Virus record (IMG/VR): IMGVR_UViG_3300034268_000054 | Coordinates: 1-53,643 of that record | Reading direction: 5' to 3' (one strand) | Origin: a virus | Length of the DNA stretch: 53,643 bases | Shown: positions 38,321 to 44,400 of the stretch, piece after piece | Position numbering within the stretch: the stretch's first letter is position 1 | Layout: each line of letters begins with the position of its first letter | Made by a program: the position numbers and the translations under genes | Notes under the pieces: model-generated | The model's input: only the letters and a program-made list of their open reading frames with translations | What the model was told of the DNA's origin: nothing | Databases searched by the model: none

Positions 38321-38749
38321 ATGATCCACCTTTCAGATGACGGAACGCTGGACACTGTTTTCCGCTGCGATCAATGCGGAGAAGAGATCCGCTACACGTT
38401 CGACGGTGAAGGATCTTACGACGACTTTGTAGCCTGGGCAATTCAGGACGCGGAGGAGGAGCACGCTTGTGAAGGCGAGGAGGACTCTAGCGTACCGAAT
38501 CTCGACGGGATGAGTCCCGATGAGTTAGGGAAGTTTTGGGCTCGCCATCAAAGGGGATGGAAGCGGAAAGAGTTATTTCCCGAGGGCGGGAGGGGTACCT
38601 CGAAAGCAACGGCGGCACTAGCAAACTACGCAATCAACAAAACGACCGCCATGTCCTGCCGCGCTCGGGGCGATATTCAAGCTGCCGAGATTTACGAAAA
38701 GGTTTGCGAGAACATCTACTCCGCTCTTCCCGAGTGGGCACGGTGGTAA
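38321..38749 (+). CDS. Hypothetical early protein with Cys motif (142 aa)
   Basis: TVFRCDQCGEEIRYTFDGEG (residues about 12-31) is a beta-knuckle with CxxC, and EEEHACEGE adds His and Cys near 48, so a zinc ribbon is likely. The second half is helical (SKATAALANYAINKTTAMSC; AAEIYEKVCENIYSALPEW). AAGGAG is well placed before ATG 38321. It is the first clear gene of the early rightward operon. A hammerhead ribozyme begins two bases after its stop. Function unknown. Confidence 0.7.
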   Translation: MIHLSDDGTLDTVFRCDQCGEEIRYTFDGEGSYDDFVAWAIQDAEEEHACEGEEDSSVPNLDGMSPDELGKFWARHQRGWKRKELFPEGGRGTSKATAALANYAINKTTAMSCRARGDIQAAEIYEKVCENIYSALPEWARW

Positions 38750-38750
38750 C

Positions 38751-38814
38751 GGCGAAACGGGGAGCGATCCCCGTCCGTTGCGGGTGACTCCCGCGACGCT
38801 GACGAGCCAAGTCA
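38751..38814 (+). ncRNA. Type II hammerhead ribozyme 1
   Basis: All core parts are present in order. Half of stem II GGC (38,751-38,753); GAA plus the A-U pair opening stem III (ACGGGG/CCCCGU around loop AGCGAU); cleavage base C38775 in a GUC triplet. Then stem I CGUUGCGGG (38,776-38,784) with CCCGCGACG (38,790-38,798) around loop UGACU; CUGACGA (38,799-38,805); and the other half of stem II GCC. The tail AGUCA (38,810-38,814) is complementary to loop UGACU and predicts a pseudoknot. Cutting after C38775 separates the flanking genes. Confidence 0.92.
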
Positions 38815-38843
38815 ATCAATCCAAAAACACAGCGGGAGGAAGT

Positions 38844-39233
38844 ATGCGGCGATTCCTGGCGAAGCGGGATGACTGGTGCATGATCTCGGGCGAGCTGTCC
38901 GGAATGACTCAAGATGAAAGAGAGACGGCCACGGCGAAGCTCCTCGCGGAGATCCTAGACGGTGGTTTCGCTCCCCTCGAATGCGAGGGAGTCTACAAGG
39001 GGGAGAGCGAGCGATCCTTCCTTGTGATCGGAATCTCTCGGGATGAGGCGCTTCGCCTCGGCCGGATGTTTCACCAGGAGTCGATCATGCTCCCCGCCGG
39101 TCTCACCTACTGCGATGACGGCCGAACGGTGCCGATTCAAAGCATCGAAGATGGGGCTTCAGGCGATTCCTACTCACGGGTGAACGTGGCCGGGCGGCGA
39201 CAGGATCTTACGATCACGCTGGCGGCGGCGTAG
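38844..39233 (+). CDS. DUF3293-like protein (129 aa)
   Basis: The pattern CMISGELSGMTQDERETATAKL, then GFAPLECEGVYKGESERSFLVIG and RLGRMFHQESIMLPAGLTYCDDG matches small phage/bacterial proteins of the DUF3293 kind (E-SFLV...F-QES). Biochemical role unknown. ATG 38844 is used because GGGAGG stands 5-6 nt before it; the frame runs back into ribozyme 1, which is not coding. It is bracketed by ribozymes 1 and 2, so its message should be freed as a single cistron. Confidence 0.72.
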   Translation: MRRFLAKRDDWCMISGELSGMTQDERETATAKLLAEILDGGFAPLECEGVYKGESERSFLVIGISRDEALRLGRMFHQESIMLPAGLTYCDDGRTVPIQSIEDGASGDSYSRVNVAGRRQDLTITLAAA

Positions 39234-39236
39234 GGC

Positions 39237-39300
39237 GGCGAAACGGGGAGTGATCCCCGTCCGTTGCGGGTGACTCCCGCGACGCTGACGAGCCAAGTCA
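39237..39300 (+). ncRNA. Type II hammerhead ribozyme 2
   Basis: Same layout as copy 1 with one base change (the stem III loop is AGUGAU). Stem II GGC 39,237-39,239 with GCC 39,292-39,294; cleavage after C39261; stem I CGUUGCGGG/CCCGCGACG; CUGACGA 39,285-39,291; pseudoknot tail AGUCA 39,296-39,300. It starts three bases after the stop of the DUF3293-like gene. Confidence 0.92.
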
Positions 39301-39327
39301 AAAACGCGTATAACCGGAGACAAGTCA

Positions 39328-39936
39328 ATGGACAAGCTAACGCCCGAGATGGTGCATGAGATCGCTTCCGCTTTCAGCAAGGTAACCGGCCAAAAGTGGA
39401 ACGCTAAGCCTCGGTCAGAGGATGAGCGGTTCGACAAGCGGGCGAGGATTGTCCGCGCCGATGGGGCATACATCATGCTCTGGACTGTCTGGAATGACGC
39501 GGGGAAGTTGTCGATCACGGGCGGACTTGAGGCGCCGATTCCCGAGGGTTACTCACCGCTGCATCGTAGTCAACCGCAGTCGATCGGCGTCTCTCTGGCG
39601 AAAGGATCGGAGAAGGTCGCCCGAGACATCTCCCGGAGGCTCCTTCCGGAAATCGAGTCGTACATCGTGGAGGAGCGCGAGCGCCGAGAGGATCACACGG
39701 CGAAGAGGGATCGGATGTTTTCGGTCGCGATTGCGGTCGCACGCGCCTTGAAAGACAAACGCCCGAGCGAACAGGGTAAGGATGTTTATTACCTCTCGGG
39801 ACGCGGAGAGGACGACTCCAGGATCGATGCAAAGGTGCATTACGGGGGGCGCGTCACTTTCGATTTCAGCGTAGAGGGGGAGAGCGCGCCGAAGGTGGCG
39901 GAGGCGATCCTGGCCGCGATTCACGGGAAGGGGTGA
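39328..39936 (+). CDS. Hypothetical early protein (202 aa)
   Basis: Alpha/beta chain: KLTPEMVHEIASAFSKVTGQ, WNAKPRSEDERFDKRARIVR, a strand pair (YIMLWTVWND; LSITGGLE), a charged helix (ISRRLLPEIESYIVEERERR) and a C-terminal beta-alpha unit (KVHYGGRVTFDFSVEG; KVAEAILAAIHG). No catalytic motif is evident. CCGGAGAC precedes ATG 39328. It follows ribozyme 2, so its processed message should begin at 39,262 with a 66-nt leader. Family unknown. Confidence 0.68.
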   Translation: MDKLTPEMVHEIASAFSKVTGQKWNAKPRSEDERFDKRARIVRADGAYIMLWTVWNDAGKLSITGGLEAPIPEGYSPLHRSQPQSIGVSLAKGSEKVARDISRRLLPEIESYIVEERERREDHTAKRDRMFSVAIAVARALKDKRPSEQGKDVYYLSGRGEDDSRIDAKVHYGGRVTFDFSVEGESAPKVAEAILAAIHGKG

Positions 39937-39939
39937 CGC

Positions 39940-40155
39940 GTGAGCATTAAGCGAACGCCTCTTACGGGGGCTCCGCTTGAGCTTCCCGATCCGCCGGTCC
40001 CTCGGCGATTTGCGCTCTGCGATCGGGACCAGCCTTGCACCCATGAGCACACGCCATTCCGGGGTCCGATGCCTTGCACCGGCCCGCTTGTGTGCTCCGC
40101 CTGCGGATCGCTTTGGGATGCCGACTCGGGAAAGCTTCTCAAGAGAGGCGAATGA
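39940..40155 (+). CDS. Small Cys/His-rich protein (71 aa)
   Basis: Contains CDRDQPCTHEHTPF and MPCTGPLVCSACGSLWD: five cysteines and two histidines in 32 residues, a probable double zinc knuckle. GTG 39940 is three bases after the previous stop, so translation is likely coupled. It precedes ribozyme 3, which starts one base after its TGA. Function unknown. Confidence 0.62.
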   Translation: MSIKRTPLTGAPLELPDPPVPRRFALCDRDQPCTHEHTPFRGPMPCTGPLVCSACGSLWDADSGKLLKRGE

Positions 40156-40156
40156 C

Positions 40157-40220
40157 GGCGAAACGGGGAGCGATCCCCGTCCGGTACGGGTGACGCCCGT
40201 GCCGCTGACGAGCCAAGTCA
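40157..40220 (+). ncRNA. Type II hammerhead ribozyme 3
   Basis: Core as in copies 1-2, but stem I has changed with pairing kept: CGGUACGGG (40,182-40,190) with CCCGUGCCG (40,196-40,204). Cleavage follows C40181; CUGACGA 40,205-40,211; stem II GGC 40,157-40,159 with GCC 40,212-40,214. The loop is UGACG, so four bases pair with the GUCA of the tail (40,217-40,220). Confidence 0.92.
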
Positions 40221-40239
40221 ATAAAGAAAGGAAGGAGCT

Positions 40240-40785
40240 ATGGCACCCGTCTTTGACTCTGCGGAATTGGAAGATGGCCTAGTTTGCGTCCGATATCTGA
40301 CGCCGGGCGGTAGGGGGCGATTCAAGGTATCACCTGAAGTCTTTAGGTTGAAGGAAACAAAGAGAGGTTTTGACCTTGAAGTGATGGAGATGGAGTGGAA
40401 CCGGCGAAAGCAGGCGCATCTCCCCACGAAGGTGCGAACGGTTCTCCTGAAAATGGAGCGAACGGATGCCGAAGCGCTCGCGAGCCTCGGGGTGTCGATT
40501 GAACGTAAACGCGAGAAACCCGCGCCGAGCGGCTGGAAAAAGGGAATTGTCAGAATCATAGATCCCGAGGATCGGCGGCGGCGGCATGACGTTCTGGCGG
40601 AGATCTTTCAGGATTACGCGGTTGCTCGTGACGACTTCAGCGTAGTTCGCGTCTACCACATCCCCAACGGCGAGGGCGTTGCCGCGAAGAATCCGAACGG
40701 CGATCCCCGGCCCTGGTACAGCATCTCTGAGGCGAAGCGCGCAATTCAGGCTCATTACGAACACGACCACGCCCAGGCGGCGTAA
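40240..40785 (+). CDS. Hypothetical early protein (181 aa)
   Basis: Beta-rich first half (GLVCVRYLTPGGRGRFKVSP; KRGFDLEVMEMEWN; KVRTVLLKMERTD), then a linker with KREKPAPSGWKK and an alpha/beta second half (VLAEIFQDYAVARDDFSVVR; WYSISEAKRAIQAHYEHDH). A strong AAGGAAGGAG is next to ATG 40240. It follows ribozyme 3. No known domain is recognised. Confidence 0.68.
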   Translation: MAPVFDSAELEDGLVCVRYLTPGGRGRFKVSPEVFRLKETKRGFDLEVMEMEWNRRKQAHLPTKVRTVLLKMERTDAEALASLGVSIERKREKPAPSGWKKGIVRIIDPEDRRRRHDVLAEIFQDYAVARDDFSVVRVYHIPNGEGVAAKNPNGDPRPWYSISEAKRAIQAHYEHDHAQAA

Positions 40786-40797
40786 GGAGATAAGGCA

Positions 40798-40998
40798 ATG
40801 GCACGGACAGAGACGGCCGGAGTTGAGGAGCGGACCGAGCGGCGACACGAGCGGACGGCGATCTGCGGGAACTGCGGGGGAACGTTCAAGCCCTCGGCGA
40901 AGGGGCAGCGATTCTGCGATGATGATTGCGAAAGGGGCTCGGCGCTCCACATTCCAACGCGGCCGGGCGTTCCTCTCGGCTCGGCGGCGTTGGGATGA
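40798..40998 (+). CDS. Small zinc-finger protein (66 aa)
   Basis: After a charged N-terminus (VEERTERRHERTA) comes ICGNCGGTFKPSAKGQRFCD and DDC: a CxxC-x15-CxxxC set, as in short treble-clef or FCS-type fingers that bind nucleic acid or proteins. AAGGAGAT lies before ATG 40798. Its TGA overlaps the ATG of the next gene (ATGA), so the two are coupled. Confidence 0.65.
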   Translation: MARTETAGVEERTERRHERTAICGNCGGTFKPSAKGQRFCDDDCERGSALHIPTRPGVPLGSAALG

Positions 40999-41165
40999 TG
41001 ATGCAAAGGTTTTGGGAAAAGTCGGTCGTTGCAGCGCTCAAGGCCGGCATGACGGCTCACTGCGCCATCGCGTTCGCCGATGCCGCGGTCTTGGCCCTCG
41101 CCGAGCGAGCCGGAGGCGTCGGAAACGAAGACTCGCAATTCATCGCGTCAATTAGGGCGCTCTAG
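40995..41165 (+). CDS. Small helical protein (56 aa)
   Basis: MMMQRFWEKSVVAALKAGMT then AHCAIAFADAAVLALAERAG: two amphipathic Ala-rich helices. ATG 40995 overlaps the zinc-finger stop; longer frames upstream overlap that gene for 70 bases. It is followed by a 33-nt gap with its own AGGAGG and then ribozyme 4. Function unknown. Confidence 0.55.
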   Translation: MMMQRFWEKSVVAALKAGMTAHCAIAFADAAVLALAERAGGVGNEDSQFIASIRAL

Positions 41166-41198
41166 GAGCGCAATCCTCTTCAACAGGAGGTGATGCAA

Positions 41199-41261
41199 GG
41201 CGAAACGGGGCTCTGCCCCGTCTGGCGCGGGTGACTCCTGCGCCACTGACGAGCCAAGTCA
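41199..41261 (+). ncRNA. Type II hammerhead ribozyme 4
   Basis: The most diverged copy, with pairing kept throughout. Stem III is GGGGC/GCCCC with loop UCU. Cleavage follows C41222. Stem I is UGGCGCGGG (41,223-41,231) with CCUGCGCCA (41,237-41,245), now ending in a U-A pair. CUGACGA 41,246-41,252; stem II GGC 41,199-41,201 with GCC 41,253-41,255; pseudoknot tail AGUCA 41,257-41,261 against loop UGACU. Confidence 0.92.
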
Positions 41262-41295
41262 AAAACACTTACCAACGCAAAGGGAGGACGAAGGA

Positions 41296-41556
41296 ATGCC
41301 GCACTACAAGGTGGTGGGAAAGATCGAGGCACGCGTGACGAAGTACGTCGAGGCGGCGGACCCGGAAGCCGCGTTCGCTGCCGCGTGCGACGCCTGGGAA
41401 TTCGATGATCTCGACGCTTCCGAGGGATCGGTGATTTACGATCCGTCGATCACTGAGGTCCCCGAAACTACGAGCGAGACGCACTACGGCCCCACGGCTC
41501 CGGCCGCGTGGTTTGCTCCGGGAGGCGACGACCCTGCCGCTCCTCTCGCAAGCTGA
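41296..41556 (+). CDS. Hypothetical protein (86 aa)
   Basis: A compact ferredoxin-like pattern: HYKVVGKIEARVTKYVEAAD, a helix PEAAFAAACDAWEFDDL, a strand SVIYDPSITEV, then a disordered Pro/Ala tail. GGGAGG is 11 nt before ATG 41296. It is the last gene freed by the ribozymes; a terminator-like hairpin follows 15 bases after its stop. Family unknown. Confidence 0.62.
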   Translation: MPHYKVVGKIEARVTKYVEAADPEAAFAAACDAWEFDDLDASEGSVIYDPSITEVPETTSETHYGPTAPAAWFAPGGDDPAAPLAS

Positions 41557-41570
41557 TCGAAACGACTTGA

Positions 41571-41607
41571 GGGGCGTGCCGCCTGGGGTGGCATGCCTCC
41601 TTCTTTT
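41571..41607 (+). terminator. Probable terminator after the ribozyme-punctuated gene block
   Basis: GGGGCGTGCC (41,571-41,580) pairs with GGCATGCCTC (41,590-41,599) with G-U wobbles, followed by CTTCTTTTCT. The U-rich tail makes a partial Rho-independent terminator likely, lowering expression of the downstream early genes. Confidence 0.5.
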
Positions 41608-41660
41608 CTGGGTGTTCCTCGCGTTGACTTTCACAACCTGTGACACGAAGGAGAAACAGA

Positions 41661-41999
41661 ATGCTGACCTCGCTGGCGCACGAAGTGCCGACGCCTTTGT
41701 CCCTCCTCCTCAACCCTGGAGTAAGTGATCTCTTCCGCCCTATCGGCGCTCCCGATCCTGGCGCGCTGCTTCAGGCGCAAGTCGAAATCCTCGGCGCTCG
41801 TATCTTGATCTACCTGATCGAAGTGGACTCCACGGGCGCGGGATGGCAGACGTTCAACCCGGCGAGCACGTTCGATGACGAGGAGTATTCACACCTTCTC
41901 GAATTGCTCGGCGACGACGAAGACTTCGAGACGATCAATTTCAACGGACGCAACTACATCCTCCTGGCGGTTCCCGCGCAGGGTCAGGAAAGGAGCTAA
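41661..41999 (+). CDS. Hypothetical early protein (112 aa)
   Basis: Ordered alpha/beta chain: LLNPGVSDLFRPIGAPDPG, LLQAQVEILGARILIYLIEV, WQTFNPASTFDDEEYSHLLE and a strand ending NYILLAVPAQG. GAAGGAGAA stands before ATG 41661; an in-frame GTG at 41640 lacks a site. It overlaps nothing and is followed by the 42,005 gene after 5 bases. No family recognised. Confidence 0.62.
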   Translation: MLTSLAHEVPTPLSLLLNPGVSDLFRPIGAPDPGALLQAQVEILGARILIYLIEVDSTGAGWQTFNPASTFDDEEYSHLLELLGDDEDFETINFNGRNYILLAVPAQGQERS

Positions 42000-42004
42000 G
42001 CACC

Positions 42005-42289
42005 ATGGCAAAGCTGATCCCAAAAGTGTTCGGATTCACAGTCGAGGGAACGCCGTACGTTGTTGAGCCCTACCCGCACCTGCTGGTGATCGAAGGATGC
42101 CTCGCGATCGATCGCCTCGAATGGATCGCCTACGACCCGGAGCGCAACCCCCGGCACCGCTCTTCGATCCGATTCGACAGCCTGAGAGAGGCGGTCGAGT
42201 TTTGGGATAACTACCAGACTCCGGCCGAGCGCCAGCGGCGCGAGTCTTTGGCGCTCCCGAGTCTGGCGAAGCAGTTGAGAGCAGCCTAA
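42005..42289 (+). CDS. Hypothetical protein (94 aa)
   Basis: Beta strands first (KVFGFTVEGTPYVVEPYPHL), then RLEWIAYDPERNPRH and a C-terminal helix (REAVEFWDNYQTPAERQRRE). AGGAAAGGAGC precedes ATG 42005. The stop is the left half of a perfect TAACCGGTTA. Function unknown. Confidence 0.62.
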   Translation: MAKLIPKVFGFTVEGTPYVVEPYPHLLVIEGCLAIDRLEWIAYDPERNPRHRSSIRFDSLREAVEFWDNYQTPAERQRRESLALPSLAKQLRAA

Positions 42290-42315
42290 CCGGTTACCAG
42301 GAGAAAGGGGAAGAC

Positions 42316-43344
42316 GTGAAGCCTTCAGATATTCGAAAACTACTCTCCGCCCTGGTGCCTCGGCGCCTGCCGGTTCTGATCCAAGGCCCCCCGGGTGTCG
42401 GGAAAACCATGCTGGTAGAGGGTCTCTCCAGTGAGATCGGCTACCGTCTGGTCGTTTCGCATCCGGTCATTTCGGAATCGATCGACTACAAGGGGATGCC
42501 GTCGATTTCCCGAGAGAACGGAGTCTCGCTGGCCGAGTGGATTCCCTACGGGGATATTCGGACTCTGATCGAAACGAAAGAGCCCACGATATGGCTCATC
42601 GATGACCTCGGTCAGGCTCCCTTGAGTGTGCAGGCGGCGCTCATGCAGTGGATTCACAAGGGGAGCCGAACGCTCAACGGTCAAAAGCTTTCCGATACCG
42701 TCAGCATCGTGGCCTGCACGAACCGGCGGCAAGACCGGGCCGGCGTCTCGGGATTCTTGGAGCCCGTGAAATCTCGATTCGTCACCATCGTGGAGCTTGA
42801 CGTGGACCATGATGAATGGGCGGAGTGGGCGATGGCAAGGGGGATCACTCAAACCCTTATCGCCTTCCTCCTCTACCGCCCCGAGCTGCTGTCAAAGCCC
42901 GATCCTAACCCCGATCTCCGGCAGAGCCCTTCCCCTCGCGGATGGGAGAGCGTGGCGGAGCTGCAAGCCGCTCTCGAAGACTTGCCGCGCCACATCCTTC
43001 TCGAAGCCATGACCGGCGCGGTAGGCGAGGGACCGGCGGCGGAGTATGACGGATTCCTGCGGGTGTTTCACAACCTGCCGGACTTCGATGAAATCCTTCG
43101 CAACCCGAAGCGCGCTCGCGTTCCGGAGGAGGCTCAAACGCTTTACGCCCTGTGCGGCATGCTCGCGATGGACGTACGCATCGACACCATGGACAAGGTT
43201 GTGACCTACGCGGAGCGGCTGGCCGTTGAGTTTCAGGTCGTGCTGGCAAAGTTCATGGAACGGCTCAACCCGGACGTGATCGAAACCCGAGCGTACGTGC
43301 GCTGGGCCACGTCGGACCTGGGCCTGCGGAGAGCCGCCGCGTGA
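42316..43344 (+). CDS. MoxR-type AAA+ ATPase (342 aa)
   Basis: Walker A GPPGVGKT at residues 24-31, Walker B TIWLIDDLGQA near 92-102, a sensor-type VSIVACTNRR near 135, and an arginine-finger region KSRFVTIVELDV. MoxR-family AAA+ proteins remodel partner proteins, usually together with a VWA-domain protein encoded next door; here that is the 44,397 gene. GTG 42316 has AGGAGAAAGGGG upstream. The C-terminal lid is helical. The target in the infected cell is unknown. Confidence 0.82.
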   Translation: MKPSDIRKLLSALVPRRLPVLIQGPPGVGKTMLVEGLSSEIGYRLVVSHPVISESIDYKGMPSISRENGVSLAEWIPYGDIRTLIETKEPTIWLIDDLGQAPLSVQAALMQWIHKGSRTLNGQKLSDTVSIVACTNRRQDRAGVSGFLEPVKSRFVTIVELDVDHDEWAEWAMARGITQTLIAFLLYRPELLSKPDPNPDLRQSPSPRGWESVAELQAALEDLPRHILLEAMTGAVGEGPAAEYDGFLRVFHNLPDFDEILRNPKRARVPEEAQTLYALCGMLAMDVRIDTMDKVVTYAERLAVEFQVVLAKFMERLNPDVIETRAYVRWATSDLGLRRAAA

Positions 43345-43511
43345 AGGCGTTAGACAGAAGCGATCCGCGCTACCTGCGGATGTGCATTGACGTGGCCGCG
43401 AGGCTGGTAAAGCTCCACCTCGCGGCCGGTAGTTTCGAGGATGCCGCCTTTCATGCACGCTCGGTGGCGAGTCACGCTCAGCAACTAATCGACAAGGAAG
43501 AAAGGGTATAA
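43341..43511 (+). CDS. Small helical protein between MoxR and its partners (56 aa)
   Basis: GTG 43341 overlaps the MoxR stop (GTGA). The product is one long helical hairpin: LRMCIDVAARLVKLHLAAG and FEDAAFHARSVASHAQQLI. The tight coupling in the AAA cassette suggests a subunit or adaptor. No family is recognised. Confidence 0.55.
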   Translation: MKALDRSDPRYLRMCIDVAARLVKLHLAAGSFEDAAFHARSVASHAQQLIDKEERV

Positions 43512-43515
43512 AACC

Positions 43516-44400
43516 ATGGCATCGCAGTCGCATCCATTAGCAGAGCGCGCCATGCTGGCGCGGTTGACTATCAAGAAGTGGAGCCCCGTCAAGGTTGATC
43601 GGGGTGTTACGGAAGAGATCGCTCTGAGAAAGGGTGCCGACCGCACCGCCGCGGGTGTGTACCAGAAGTGCTTGATCGCTCGCTCCGCTTTGAAGGAACT
43701 AACGAAGGTGGGGGGCGAGGCCCGGACGTATCACTATGAGCACACGCTTCCATGGCTCGACAACGGCCAGAGAATCTTGACAGCAAAGGCGCACCTCAAG
43801 TATGTCGCCGAGATGGACAAGTTTCGCACCGAGTTTCTGCGCCTCGCCGCTGATCTGTCTCGCAACTTTGACGGCTATGTTTCGCAGGCGAGAGTGACTC
43901 TCGGGACAATGTTCGATGCAAGCGAGTACCCATCGAAGGAGGACATTCTCGCGAAACATTCCTTTGACTACGGTATCGATCCGATTCCGGACGCTCCCGA
44001 TTTCAGGGTAAAGCTTCCGGAGGCAGAGCTTGCCCGGCTCCGCGAGGACATTCACCGCCGAGCGCAGGAGGCCATGGTCGAAGCCAACGTGGAGATGTGG
44101 CGACGCGTTCACGAAACGGTCGCTCACATGGCGAAGACGCTGGCAAACCCGGAGGGCAAGTTCAAGAACACGCTGGTGAGCAACGTCGCCGACCTCGCCG
44201 ACATCATGGACGAGATGAACGTGGCGGAGGACGGCGAGCTGTCTACTCTCGCGGAGGAGCTGAAGCGAAGCATCGCGGGGCTCGATCCCGAGACGCTGCG
44301 CAACGATGAAGGAGAGCGGAAGGCGGCGGCGACCGCGGCGCAGGATGTAGCTGCGCGGGCCTTGAAAAAGATGAGCGGCTACGGGAGGAGGCAACCTTGA
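43516..44400 (+). CDS. Helical MoxR-cassette protein, DUF3150-like (294 aa)
   Basis: Long, charged, mostly helical: GADRTAAGVYQKCLIARSAL, LKYVAEMDKFRTEFLRLAAD, LARLREDIHRRAQEAMVEAN and a C-terminal KKMSGYGRRQP. Proteins of this type sit between a MoxR ATPase and a VWA metallopeptidase in several phages (DUF3150 is my best memory, not certain). ATG 43516 follows GGAAGAAAGGG. It overlaps the next gene by 4 nt. A substrate-binding or scaffold role in the cassette is inference. Confidence 0.6.
   Translation: MASQSHPLAERAMLARLTIKKWSPVKVDRGVTEEIALRKGADRTAAGVYQKCLIARSALKELTKVGGEARTYHYEHTLPWLDNGQRILTAKAHLKYVAEMDKFRTEFLRLAADLSRNFDGYVSQARVTLGTMFDASEYPSKEDILAKHSFDYGIDPIPDAPDFRVKLPEAELARLREDIHRRAQEAMVEANVEMWRRVHETVAHMAKTLANPEGKFKNTLVSNVADLADIMDEMNVAEDGELSTLAEELKRSIAGLDPETLRNDEGERKAAATAAQDVAARALKKMSGYGRRQP

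Noticed and set aside
38778-38843. N-terminal extension of the DUF3293-like gene into ribozyme 1
   Set aside because: The extension would translate the ribozyme's stem I; a good Shine-Dalgarno and ATG lie at 38,844, and the other ribozyme copies are not in frame with their downstream genes.
41623-41645. TTTCACAACCTGTGACAC, similar to the late dyad
   Set aside because: Half sites are three bases further apart than in the four real copies, the AAAC flank is missing and no -10 follows.
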